From NCBI GenBank assembly GCA_023053545.1, contig JAKZAN010000005.1:2294001-2358000 (forward strand): a stretch of DNA of 64,000 bases. The letters run 5' to 3'. Below, one piece after another: positions 25,039 through 36,100 of this stretch. This stretch comes from Lepidurus packardi. Its lineage: Eukaryota; Arthropoda; Branchiopoda; Notostraca; Triopsidae. The first letter of the stretch is position 1. Every line of letters starts with the position of its first letter. The notes beneath the pieces are model-generated. The model made no database searches. It was not told where the DNA came from and saw only the letters and a list, made by a program, of their open reading frames with translations. Position numbers and translations under genes: made by a program.

Positions 25039-26094
25039 TTATTTTTTCTTGGTGACGTTGACGATTTCTTTTTTTTCTAGGTCTACCGTGAAGTCGAAGT
25101 CTTTTGTCGTTAGTAATTTCACGATGACAGCATTCGCAGTGTCTGGAGTCAGTTGTAGAGTTTCTTCTTGTTTGCAGAAGTCTTTTAGTATGGTTTCTGT
25201 CATCGATGCTTCGATAATGTTATTATCGTTGAAGAAACCCACTGTGCCTTGGAAAGTTAGTGGAGTCGTTTGTCTAAGTTGAATTTTTTTGCAGTTTGTG
25301 CACGTAATGGTAGGGTCATCGTTATCTGGAATGGTCGGTTGTCGTTCTGTTTTTTTTTTGCAGGCTAGGCAGGTTTGGAAAATACCAATGTTGCAGTGGG
25401 CTATGGCTTCCAGTATGATGGGCTCCGTTGTGTCGTCTAAAATGGGTTGCTGGATGTCCAGTTGGGCTTCTGTTCTTGTAAAGAACGATTGCTGCGTCAA
25501 GGCGAAGTTTTGATAATCTTGATTATAGATGACATCGGTAATTTCGTAAACTTTGTTTTTTTCGATAGTAACTGTTTGGTTTTTCCAGGTAATTAGTGTG
25601 GAAGTACAGGTATCGTCTCCAATTGTTATTTCGCGGAACGTTTGCCCTTTGTTCGTTGTCTTCTCTTCGCTAATGTTTTGGATTTGAACGATGATTTTGT
25701 AACGGGTGTCGGGAAACTCTATACAAGTTTGAAGTGTGGCTTGTTGCTGTTTTCTTGGCGAATAATTAAATTTGAGCGTTTGATTTGTCTCGCTGATTTG
25801 CGAAGATTGGGTAATCTTAATAAGATCGTATTTAGTTCTTTTTTGTGGAGTCTGACCTGAAGGTGAGCTATTCGGTAGGATTTGGATGGTGATGGGTATC
25901 TTGGCGGTCGAATAACGTTTAATTCTGCTATAGGAGCCAGCAATAAACGACAAACATTCTTCGTATGTATTGTCCGACGTCTGCAGAAAAAAGCGAAAAT
26001 TTTGGCCTGGAATTTTGGTGTACTTCGATGGACTCTGGTTTTGGCGCAAAGGGGTTATGTCATGGACGTACCCGGTGTAAGCGTCTGCTCCCAT
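25039..26094 (-). CDS. RPA-like single-stranded DNA-binding protein of the Helentron
   Basis: 351 codons, uninterrupted. The N-terminal part (FRFFLQTSDN...ECLSFIAGSY) is an OB-fold typical of RPA70-like proteins found with Helitrons. A second OB-like stretch follows near residues 115-215 (FPDTRYKIIVQIQNISEEK ... TSTLITWKN ... VYEITDVI). A zinc-ribbon-like CLACKK...CTNCKK motif lies near 240-265, comparable with RPA70 DBD-C. The likely role is to coat transposon ssDNA during rolling-circle replication. The start has an excellent Kozak context (GCAACCATGGGA). A short 5' UTR intron (26106-26193, GTAAGT...CCACCAG) and a TATA box at 26331-26337 indicate its own transcription unit. The 361-bp module lies just upstream. 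Product by family resemblance; its role here is inferred. Confidence 0.75.
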   Translation of the reverse strand: MGADAYTGYVHDITPLRQNQSPSKYTKIPGQNFRFFLQTSDNTYEECLSFIAGSYSRIKRYSTAKIPITIQILPNSSPSGQTPQKRTKYDLIKITQSSQISETNQTLKFNYSPRKQQQATLQTCIEFPDTRYKIIVQIQNISEEKTTNKGQTFREITIGDDTCTSTLITWKNQTVTIEKNKVYEITDVIYNQDYQNFALTQQSFFTRTEAQLDIQQPILDDTTEPIILEAIAHCNIGIFQTCLACKKKTERQPTIPDNDDPTITCTNCKKIQLRQTTPLTFQGTVGFFNDNNIIEASMTETILKDFCKQEETLQLTPDTANAVIVKLLTTKDFDFTVDLEKKEIVNVTKKK

Positions 26095-26330
26095 GGTTGC
26101 CGTTTCTGGTGGAAAGAGAATAAGACATGATGAGAAGAGTTGCAGTGAAGAACTATTGGATTAAAAAGTTGTGAAATGAAACTATTTACTTACTTTTGCA
26201 ATAGGGTGTTTCGGAATGGTGAGGTGAAATTGCTTTCAATTTCTTTTTTGGAACTGTATGATGAATATTGATTTGCACTTAGTGTTTGGGAGCTGTGAGT
26301 GGACTGTTTTCTGTCATTCCGTGTGAGGTC

Positions 26331-26337
26331 TTTTATA
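26331..26337 (-). promoter_or_regulatory. TATA box of the RPA-like gene
   Basis: Minus strand reads CCCGACTATAAAAGACC. It lies about 140 bp upstream of the 5' UTR donor site (26193) and about 240 bp upstream of the ATG. Transcription would start near 26305. Confidence 0.6.
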
Positions 26338-26413
26338 GTCGGGTTCTATCGTAGAGTTGATGCCTGGAAGAGTAGGTTCTTCGTAAAGTCAAGTTCGGTC
26401 AAAGTCCAATCAT

Positions 26414-26774
26414 AAAATTCAAACTCTGCACGATATAGTAAGCTTTTGTCACAGCTAATAACAAACGTTTACCAACGTTGATCTGCTACCCTGTCCTATT
26501 GATCCTACAGACGTGACGTCACAAGCCCAAAAACTATCACGTGCTGGTACGTTCTAACCCGTTTTGTGATCCAATTTGCCCACTTCTGAGAATCTCATGA
26601 AAGGAGCACGAACGACCTGGCCGATGGCAATATGTCCTTATCTCCCACCCACCAAACCCACCCCAAAATAACACAGCCCTTATGGGAAAAACCCGAGCCA
26701 AGCTCAGCAACCCACCCTCCCACTGGCAAGGCTAAAGTCTGGACGATATATTAAGCTGTTGTCACAGCTAAAAA
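26414..26774 (-). repeat. 361-bp module, copy 1 (upstream of RPA-like gene)
   Basis: Identical by eye and in length to 38533-38893, same orientation, 12,119 bp apart. The two ends of the module are related: GCACGATATAGTAAGCTT with GTCACAGCTAAT at one end, GGACGATATATTAAGCTG with GTCACAGCTAAAAA at the other. It contains a full CRE/ATF palindrome TGACGTCA (26514-26521). It sits about 75 bp upstream of the RPA TATA box, so it may act as a promoter or a transposon end. Confidence 0.9.
26514..26521. promoter_or_regulatory. CRE/ATF-like site in module copy 1
   Basis: Perfect palindromic TGACGTCA in the 361-bp module upstream of the RPA-like gene; the same site recurs at 38633-38640. A consensus match only; activity is inferred. 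Confidence 0.4.
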
Positions 26775-26819
26775 TACGTCTGTTGTTTTGAAAAAGTATG
26801 TAGAGGGCAGGCGCGTCAC

Positions 26820-26882
26820 TTTTGCTATTGGTTGACACAAAATTAAGCCGCGCTTGTTTTGACCAACTGGCTATTAGCAAAA
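26820..26882. repeat. Stem-loop 45 bp from the module junction
   Basis: The left arm TTTTGCTATTGGTTGACAC and the right arm TTTTGACCAACTGGCTATTAGC pair imperfectly (about 20 bp) around a GC-containing loop. A hairpin close to the 3' end is typical of Helitrons/Helentrons, so this would suit a 3' terminus at 26775 (minus-strand element). Confidence 0.55.
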
Positions 26883-28165
26883 GATTTGAGTAACTTTTTC
26901 ATGACTTCAATTTAAATTCGATACATCTGAATCAAATTTATTGGTATTTTAATTTAAAAAATAATATTTTTTTATTCATGAATTGTGTTGGAGTGCATGA
27001 AATTGATACACTCCAAAACAGTTGATGACTGGAATAGATTTTAAATGTAATTAACTGTTAGTGATGTGACGAATTCACGGATATGGTTAAATTCAATAAG
27101 AAAAAGCTTACCGAAAGTGTTATATAAATCCTTTTGTTTTGGCTCAGAAAGCTTGTCAGAGACTTCTTTGTGTGTGCATGTGGCCGAATCCATGAAGTTG
27201 ACAATGTGAAAGGGTGTAGGAAATCAAATTTGCGTCTATGAGTTTACTGAAAGTAATCGTAAATGTCGGTATGATAATGCAATTAATGAAAGTAAATGGA
27301 AAAGCTTACCGAAAGTGACAAAGTTTTTAGGTTTCGGCCCGTAAAGTGAGGGATTGATACTTTTCTTGTTCTTTTTTTTATGTCATGTAGGCTATATCAG
27401 TGGCGGATTCCATACAGCCTGCACTATAACGAAGGGTATGTATTTGAAGGTGTCTAGACAGGTTTGAGTGAAAGTAGTGAACTTTGTTATAATAAAGATT
27501 CATGTTGTTGAATTCTAAAAGGAAAACTTACCAGGAGTTGCAACATTTCTAGGTTTCATCTCATTAAAGGGGTGTAGGGGACTCTTATTGTTATAAAGTG
27601 ATGATTCCGTAAAACCAGCAGTCTGAAAGGGGTACGCGCGTAGTTGTATTGGTCTAGCTGTTTACATTGTCTGTCTCTGAAAAAGTAATAAACCTTGTTA
27701 TTATTATATATAAGCTTTATATTCTTTACTTCAAGAAAGCTTACCAAAAGGTTCAGGAATCTTTAGGATTGGTCTCGAAAAGTGTATTTGGGACCATACA
27801 GCATGCAGTGTGAACTTGAATTAGCTTCGTGTATGCAATAGTGACTTGTTTTTCACGTACAGCGTTGCTATAGTATTCAGCATTTACGGCTGTTGTATCA
27901 TTAGATTTCACTAGGGTAGGAACTACTCAGTTTCTCAATATTATACCACCGGGAATTCTGACATATGCTTTATGTGAACTGTAAGAAAGAAAGGGTATTT
28001 TGCATTTTACCGGAATTTTTTGTTTTTGCCTGCAAACAACTTTTTTAAGCATTTTAAACGTCGCTGATTCCAAAAAAAAACAATCATTTTGCGCGGAAAG
28101 TATTATTTTACTATGTTTTATGTTGCTGTGTTTTACTATGGTTGCTGTTGAAGACAGGTATGTGA

Positions 28166-28200
28166 TTAGGTTAGGTTAGGTTACGTTAGGTTAGGTTACG
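28166..28200 (+). repeat. TTAGG telomere-type repeats, left block
   Basis: About seven units of TTAGG/TTACG, the arthropod telomere repeat with variants. Interrupted at 28204 by the MITE and continued from 28449 in the same orientation. Confidence 0.85.
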
Positions 28201-28203
28201 TTA

Positions 28204-28448
28204 GGGCCGATTTCCACTGAAGGTTAAGGCGCTTAGCCTATATGCTTAAGACAATTCAAACAAAAATAATTCACCAAAAGGATAATTCATGATAATTCAC
28301 CAAATAATTCAGTTTGATGAAGGAGGCGTAACCTCATAAAACTGAATTATTTGGTGAATTGTCATGAATTATCCTTTTGGTGAATTATTTTTGTTTGAAT
28401 TGTCTTAAGCATAGGCTAAGCGCCTTAACCTTCGGTGGAAATCGGCCC
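28204..28448. mobile_element. Palindromic MITE, Harbinger-like, inserted in the TTAGG array
   Basis: 245 bp, almost entirely two arms of about 110 bp (tip GGGCCGATTTCCACTGAAGG at left, its near-perfect complement at right) with a short loop near 28315-28340. It is flanked by TTA on both sides (28201-28203 and 28449-28451), the target duplication of PIF/Harbinger elements. The near-identical arms suggest a recent insertion. No coding capacity. Confidence 0.8.
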
Positions 28449-28528
28449 TTAGGTTAGGTTAGGTTACGTTAGGTTAGGTTAGGTTAGGTTAGGTTAGGTT
28501 ACGTTAGGTTAGGTTAGGTTACGTTAGG
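28449..28528 (+). repeat. TTAGG telomere-type repeats, right block
   Basis: About sixteen TTAGG units with scattered TTACG variants, continuing the array at 28166. Interstitial, not a chromosome end, because unique genes lie on both sides. Confidence 0.85.
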
Positions 28529-29420
28529 TGATGTCGATTTGGAATAAATGTTTTGTCGAAAAGGAATGATTATTACATACATAAGATTTCCATCTTTTGT
28601 GTTGCAAATTTCCATGATACAGTGTTTTCCGCGCGAAATGATTGCTTTTTTTTGGAATTACCGACCCTTAAAATGCCAGAAAAAATTGTTTGCAGGCAAA
28701 AACAAAAAATTCCGGTAAAGTGCAAAAACTCCGAAAGAAAATATGTATTCATGAAGTTAATTGAAGGAATTATATTATTACATTCAAATAGCGAAAACTT
28801 ACCGAAAGTAGTACGAATCCTTATGTTTTGGCTGACAAAGGGTGTTGGAAACTTTTTTTATATGTTTATATGTCCCGAGTCCATAAAGCCGGTAGTGTCA
28901 AAGGGTAGGTAATTGAATTCGTCTATTAGGAATCACTGAAAGTAGTAAAGTTGTTATTATCATATTGTAATGCGATTTGAATTATGAAAGTCAATAGGAT
29001 AAGCTTACCGAAAGTTCAACAAGTTTTTAGGTTTCGGCTCGGATTTTCGTTTACCAATACCAATATTAGTAAAAAGTGGTGAGTTAACGGGTGGGTTGAA
29101 CAGCAAACATCTGTTACTTAGGTTTGTGGGTGGTCCCGTAGAAGGGAACCAATCCGTGGTTTTTTCGTGTTAGTTTCATGCATGATGGTTTCATGCGATC
29201 CTGCTAATTTCATTCAGTAAGTATAAGGACATATATACGTACGGAAGTTTCACGGCGCGTGGCTGAATTGTGAAATAGTGTTAATAGTAATCGGTGATAA
29301 CTTGTAGTATATCCATATTGTTGAGTATCTTGTATTGTAATTGCTGACCATCTTGTCACTTTTAGTATACAGAATATTTAACTGCTTATCCGTAGGGTAT
29401 AAGAATCGGAAATGTCGTGC

Positions 29421-30191
29421 TTATGACTTTGGGATTTCAATGTAAACAATTTTATGATCGGAGTAATATGTTTCGTATACGCCGGTTTTGGGTTGATTAA
29501 AACTGGTGTAAATATGATCTAGTGTTGACATATAGTCAGTGGTATAGGCGGTTATGTGTTGTTGAAGACGTAGGGGTTTAAGTATTTGTGTTACTTTCGA
29601 TAAATCTGTTGCACGAGTGTGTATGTCTATATTGAAATCACCTATAATTACTATATTTTCATAAGATGTATCTATATCACTTATTAAATTGTGTAGCGCA
29701 TCAAAGAAATTTTCGACGTTGAACCCGTGGTGTCTGTACAAAACGTAGATTGCAAGTGATAGTTGTGCAATATGTAAACTGCAAAGTTCGAGGTATTTGT
29801 TGGAACAACGTCTAGTGAACATTCCGTCGAGTTTTGAATACATAACCATTCCATAAGGTGAATTTCCTTTGTGATTTGTAGTGAAATCCATACGGTGTAG
29901 ATCAAAAGAATCTAGTTTATAATCAGCGTCGTAGTCTGCCGCGCATAAACGAGTCTCACATGCAGCAAATACAGTAGTTGCTTTGATGAACGGATCATTT
30001 ACAAGGTCAAGGAAATGTTTACGCAATGAGACTATATTTAAAAATGCAATCATTTTTGTTTTTGTATGAACAATAGATCTTGGATCTAATAACGTTAACT
30101 GTTGAGGTTTCGTTCGTAAACGATCCATTTCTTTTTTGGTGTCGGAGGAAATTTTAATACCAGGTTCATTGAGATCTTCTATAAAAAGTCC
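29421..30191 (-). CDS. Helentron endonuclease (EEP) domain, separated from Rep-Hel by a frameshift
   Basis: Exonuclease-endonuclease-phosphatase fold, as encoded downstream of the helicase in Helentrons and in LINEs; presumed DNA-nicking activity. Motifs: LNIVSLRKHF (start of fold), a glutamate in ACETRLC, IGDFNID, TLDHIYTS and the C-terminal YYSDHKIVYIEI (Asp-His pair). An ATG occurs at 30128 (235 codons), but the frame stays open upstream to about 30191 and there reads GLFIEDLNEPGIKISSDTKK, continuing the helicase C-terminus. So it was once part of the same polypeptide as 30179-37585. As it stands it would need a separate start or frameshifting. Key residues look intact. Confidence 0.8.
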   Translation of the reverse strand, partial: GLFIEDLNEPGIKISSDTKKEMDRLRTKPQQLTLLDPRSIVHTKTKMIAFLNIVSLRKHFLDLVNDPFIKATTVFAACETRLCAADYDADYKLDSFDLHRMDFTTNHKGNSPYGMVMYSKLDGMFTRRCSNKYLELCSLHIAQLSLAIYVLYRHHGFNVENFFDALHNLISDIDTSYENIVIIGDFNIDIHTRATDLSKVTQILKPLRLQQHITAYTTDYMSTLDHIYTSFNQPKTGVYETYYSDHKIVYIEIPKS

Positions 30192-33100
30192 CTCAAGCCG
30201 TTTGGCCTACTGATAGCAACGTAATGCATGTTTGACGTAGCTCTTCCTAAATTGACAATTACCTGCTCCATTGTTTGTCCTTGTGCACGGTGAATTGTTT
30301 TCGAGCTGTTTGGCCGTAGTGGATACTGGAGTCTTTCAAATTCAGCTCGGTTGTAGGTGTATCTACAAGTTATTGGAAATATTGGCGTCCAGTTAGGCTG
30401 AAGGGTACAATCTTGCTTGTAGAGATGAGAGTACTTTTGACGACACTGTTTTCCTATCGTCATTTCCTTGAACTCAACCCAAATAGGAGTATAAGCGGCT
30501 GACTGTAGAACTAAGCACTCGCAGACTGAGGAAGATTTCAATATTCCTTTGTCTGCAACTGGTAAGTGTAAAGGTAGTTTCTTAATAATGCATTCTGACC
30601 CATTAGCCAAGCCATCATTAACATCAGAGTTCATACTGTATTCGAAAGGCAAATCTATTGCTATATGTAAATAACGAATGCAATTGGTATTAGTAATTTT
30701 ATCCGGCAGTGTGTTTAAAAGACATTTTATATCAACGCCTTTACACCCTCTTACTGGAAGGTCGGTACTGATAATTATTGCTCTCTCTTGTTTTGCGTTT
30801 TCCCATTCCTTTTGGTTGTAGAAATCAATATCATTATTCCGGTAACTGATTCGTTGTACACAATTGGGAGACGTTGAAGTGATTCGGCTACGTAGGATAG
30901 AAATATCTTCAGGAGTTTGCTTGCCTTCTCGTAACCTGTTTAGGAGTTCCGCGAAGAGAAGGTCGTCTTTTTGACGCATGATCTGCTGTAGCTCAAACAT
31001 TTTAAAGTTGTCTAACCAAAGATGCTCAGATAAGCAGCGTGCTCCCGTATTCGAATATTTAAAAACAGGCTGAGCTTTCGTTGGTGGTAGTTGAAAGAGG
31101 TCTCCGACACACAATACTGATTTACCTCCAAATATCTGCGACGAGCCAAAAATTTCTTTTAAGCGAAAGTCAATGTAATAAAGCATATTTATTCCTACCA
31201 TAGAAATTTCGTCTATTATGAAAAGTTCTACATCGCGGAACAGTAAATATAATTCCGAGCGCACTTGAGATTGCAAACACAAAAAAGTATTATTAGCGTC
31301 GAACATTCTTCCTATAGGAATATGAAATGTGCTGTGTATCGTTGATCCGCCTACATTAAAAGCGGCTTTGCCAGTGTAAGCTACAATAACCACTTTCTTT
31401 GTATCGGGATTTGAGTTCGGACCTTTGTTAAAATAACGGGTTACACATGCGTCAATCGCTCGAACAACTAAACTTTTGCCTGTTCCGGCTCCACCGCTAA
31501 GGAATCTACAATAATTGCCAGCTTTTGTTTTATGCATGTATAACAGATCTAAGACAAATAGTCGTTGTTCTATATTTAAACAACGCATCATAGAGAAATA
31601 CTCCTCATCTCGTATACCATACTTTTCGACTGACGAAGCTGTTTTACCTAAGCTCAGATCATTAGGGTGGGTATTTGGTAAATCTCTTCCTATGTCTGCT
31701 TCAGGCATGCAGTTGTACTCAGGGTCGAAAATTTGATTGGAATCAGTTTGCAATTCCTTCAGAGTTTCTTCGTCTTCCGATTCTGAACCGTTGAAAGTGT
31801 TATGATCCACTAACTCGTGTAAAGGTTTGCTCAGTATATCGTCTACAGCATCACTGCTGGGTTCAAAAAATTGGCGTTCTTTTTGAATACGGTTGAAAAC
31901 ATCACGCTGGAAAAATGTAGTCTCGTAAGTTTCTTGAGTTTTAAGATCATTGTGATCCCTCCATGGCCAGTACAACATGAGTTTACTATGGAAATATTTT
32001 TCAGGGTTTGTGTCACGACGGTAGTTCATGAACCTTAAGATTCGATGTTTTGTTCGTACATTATAGACCGAATGTTTCTTCTCTTTTTTGTCATTATCGA
32101 AAGACTCTTTATTGTCATCTTCAAGTTCTGATTCGCCAGAGTATTCGGTTTGTTCTATACAATAACCATCGTCACCAACAATATTGGAATCATTGTTATG
32201 ATATTTATGCGTGTAGTTTGTGACATATTCTGCTAAGCTTGTGTTCTCTAGGTAGTTCGGTCTCTTCGAATATCTATCTAAAAAATTTTCAGATATAACA
32301 TTTTCGTTTTCATCGTCCATTTTCTTAATGACTGCAAAAGGTTTCGAAAGAATTACTCTATCCTCAGGTTGACATGTGGGAACGAACACAACAGCCCTGC
32401 TGAATTTTCTTAAAGGCAACTGAAGAAGTAAAAAAACAGCTTCTTGCACACCAACCTCTGTGGAATTTAAGAATTTGTTGCCCACCATTCTAAACTTTTC
32501 TCTAAGCGTAAAATTTCCTTCATGTACTTCTTTTACCACGTTACGAAGAGTTTCGCTCATACCCTTTTGCGATTTGGTCATGTAACTTGCAATATATGAG
32601 GCAGCTGCGTAAGCATCAAATACATACTGAATGTCCATATTTGCGTCCCAGAATTCTAGGAGTAATGGATTAAAAGCATTTACCATACATTCGTTAGGCG
32701 CACGTTTCAAGAACAATGTTGTTTTGGTAATACGTGTTCGCAAAGCACCAATATAAGTTTCTAAATTAAATCCACACTCGCACAAAAAGGAGTCAAAGGT
32801 GGCAAATGTTTCACAAGAAAGGTTCATTAATTCCTTAATTTTTTTCCAAGCAAGACTATATTTATTTATGTTGTCTTTTGGCTCGTTGGACTCGAAAGGT
32901 TTGAGCAACATTGTGTTCGGGACGGGAGGTTTCGGGAAAGCGAAGCGGCATTTCTTGTTTTTCCCTTTTACTTTACAGGTAAATGTGTGTCTGTGTTTTT
33001 GTACTTCAATGGCCTTTTCTGTGTACGGACCAGATAATTGACAAGAAACGTACTTGTCTACATACCGGATTAAGGCTTCGTCGAACGACTGTTCATCTTG

Positions 33101-36100
33101 AAAATCAGCGCGTAAGGGTTGGTTATCACACCAAACGAACAAATGAATATGGGGGGAGCCACGTTGTTGAAATTCCACACGTATTGCATAATCTTTAACT
33201 TTGCCAAGTGGTTCGATTGGGTCTCTGAATAACTGTAGAAGTTTGTCTACGCGGTAATTAAAGTATCTTGCACAAGTGACGTTGTCTTTGAGTAAACGAC
33301 ATTTGTCTAACCATGCTAACGATTTAAGTTCAACATCCGTGTACAAGCGTTTATCAACCGTTTTTCCTAATATTCGCAGGAGGTCAAGCCATCTAGTTTC
33401 TGCTGCTGAAAAGCTTAAAAAAAATGCAGGGGGTCCCAGTTGACGAATCATGGCAAATAAGTCATGGCATACGCGCTGGAAATAAGGAGGCGATCCACGT
33501 ACAGATTTTAGGAAATTGAAACCTCCGTCAAACTGCAATGAACGTAAGACTTCCGGGTTTTTCAGCATCCGTGCGTTAAAAGAAGTTCCTGGTCTTTTAT
33601 CCTTAGCCTTTAAAATTCTCGTCCCGAAGCGCATAGTGTCAGCTATCTTCTTTATTTGTAGTTTCTTAACTTTGAAAAATATGTTAATTTCGTCTTGAGC
33701 AACACGACGATCGACATGTTGTAACTCAGCTTTGCAAAGAGAACTGTAAGAAACCGGTCGAGATCGAAAATGACCATTTGTATATTGATCGTTAGGATTG
33801 AGACAGTAAGCTGGTCTTGCAAAGCCACAAAAGATGTGAGGGAAGGCAAGTTCTTCGCAGTCCTTATCGCTAAGTATACCCAATGGTCGCTTGTTTTCTC
33901 CAGGTGCTATAATATGAATAACGTCGTCACCTTCCCCATGTAAAAAATTTTCGTTCAATAATATAGTATCCATATTGACTCTAGCAATATCTTCAGAAAT
34001 TTCTGTGTCACTACTATCACTGTGTGGCTTTGTTTTGGAAAATATAATAGAGTCCATTGATTCTGGATCTGATGCACCATCAGTGATGACGCTTTCTTCA
34101 ACACACACTTCCGGAACATCTTCCTCTGGTACAAATTGCCAATTCTCTGCAAATGAGATATTATGTTCAATAAATAATGGACGTGTGACTAGCAGTTTAG
34201 CTGCGTTACGCACCAAGTTAGGACGAACAGTTTCTACAAACTCTGGTCGAGTATAAGTTAACTTTCTTTTCAAGGCCACTTTTATTGTTTCAAAATCTCT
34301 AAATTTTCGCGGTAATTCTGTAATGGTTTCATCAATATCATGTGGAATATTTACGACATTTCCTTTCAATTTTGACTGACCTCCTTGTCGCTGTGGTTGT
34401 AATCTTAAGAACATGAGACGAGGGGATATCAATCTTCGTTCCATAGGGTTTAAATCTTCAAGAACTTTAGGCAATTCTGGGAAGCCAACTTTATTTAGTT
34501 TTGACATTGGAGGAATTTTACCCTTCTGCAGATATCTGAAACACGTTATGCACACGAATTCGGTGTGTATGGCTCGAAAACACGAAACAAATAACTGGCT
34601 TGCGCAAGATATGTCATTATCGTTAAGTTCATCGATGGCTGTTTGCAGTTTTTTGGCAGGAAACAATGAACGCTTAAAAAAAAGTTGGGAACAACTTCCG
34701 CATATAAAATCTGGTCCTTGACTCAGTAAAGTTTTCATCTTTTTCAAAGCTATATCAACACACGTATCTGAAGAATTTTCATTGCTCATAGAAATTAAAG
34801 GCAGTGTACTCTTGTTTATATCTATATTCACTTGTTTTTCTTCGTGTCGGTTCCCAGCAGAAGCGTTAATACGCGTTGTCTTAATTTCCGTTTTCATACA
34901 AACCAATTCTGGATCTTCATTATGCATATAAGGACACATTACTATGCTGGATTTATGACTAATACATACGTTATTGAAGTCCATAATGCATTCGAAGACA
35001 CCAAGAGGCGATTGTCCTTTTAAGCAACGTGTTGTTTCTAAGGTAAAGCAGTAAATACTGAAGTGATGTAAGTCATTCAACCCAATAAAACATTCTTTCA
35101 GTACATTAGGCAGAGCAAAAGTAGTAATATTTTTGATCTGAGCACAACGATCCAATAACGCACAATGCACGCTACAGCTCCGTTTTGCATTATTATGACT
35201 AGTGAAAAGGTTAATAGTGTCATTTTCTGTTTTAAAGATACCAATACAGTAATTTCTGTATTCAACGACGAAGTAACTACCCTCTCGCAAGGCTAAACTG
35301 AAGTACGTACTAAATTGTGAAGGTAAAACTTTTGTACACAAAATTCGTGAAAAACACGTGAACGAAAGTCCCATATCTGGGAAAGAAAACTTACTAGGTA
35401 TCTTTGTAAGTGATATTTGAGACTTGTAATCTGCGTACAAGTTATATAACGTCATTCCAATTTTACGTATATGTCGAATCATCTCAAAGTTAGTATAGTC
35501 AATTTGAAGTAGCCCTCTAAAAATAGCACAACGTAACGCCAAAAATACAACAGTGAAAGCTACTGATTGACCACATTTGCGATCAATGTAAAAGTTGTCT
35601 GCGATTTCTATACCCTTACATAAAACAGAATGCCGAACTAAATGGCTACGATTTGAAAGCTGTAAGCCACATTCAGGACATTCAAAACTCGTAATACTGG
35701 TGGATAATAAGTTTTGACAACTAAGCTTGTGTTTGTGAAGCAGGGCTCGATTAACGATAGATTCACCACAACCTAGGCATTGCACTTCCTGGCTATTAGA
35801 CGAAGAGTTACTGGTTATATTAGTATGGTCCTTAAGTAATGTTACGACTTTCGGAGAATGAGGATTTCGGATATCGTTCTGTAAGTCAGCTACTTTTGTC
35901 CCAACTTTTTGAATGAAGTTCTCTTTACTTAGAGTATCTGTTTGACAATGTTTCCCACTGTCATTTGCAGGTTTTAAGCATATATTCGTAGTCTGTTGAG
36001 AAAAAGGGAGACATATTTTGAAATGTCTTTGTAAATTCGAAGAACGAGTAAAAATCCTATAGCAGTTCTCACATACAAATTCTTTTCGCTCCTGTTCACT

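Larger units (their letters stand above)
27985..28745. repeat. Foldback element carrying a TTAGG array
   Basis: The arms are about 28003-28105 and 28623-28728: TTTTGCA(T/C)TTTACCGGAA, TTTTGCCTGCAAACAA and AATCATTT(T/C)GCGCGGAAA occur on one strand at the left and inverted at the right. It interrupts the exon-like array, adding about 850 bp between two units. The loop holds TTAGG repeats, themselves split by a MITE. Confidence 0.75.
26990..29100 (-). repeat. Array of about six exon-like units, 200-220 bp each
   Basis: Degenerate tandem units on the minus strand, each ending in a donor-like CTTTCG/GTAAGCTT. Donor positions are near 27110, 27308, 27530, 27743, 28801 and 29007, a spacing of about 198-222 bp except where the foldback is inserted. 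Several units also start with an acceptor-like TACTTTCAG (near 27247 and 28930). Shared inner wording includes CACCCTTT and ATGGA(T/C)TC(G/C)G. Stops occur in most units, so they do not form one reading frame. The array lies between the endonuclease and the RPA-like gene. Confidence 0.6.

Noticed and set aside
28166-28528. Chromosome end (telomere)
   Set aside because: The TTAGG blocks are short, degenerate and flanked on both sides by transposon and gene sequence; they are interstitial.
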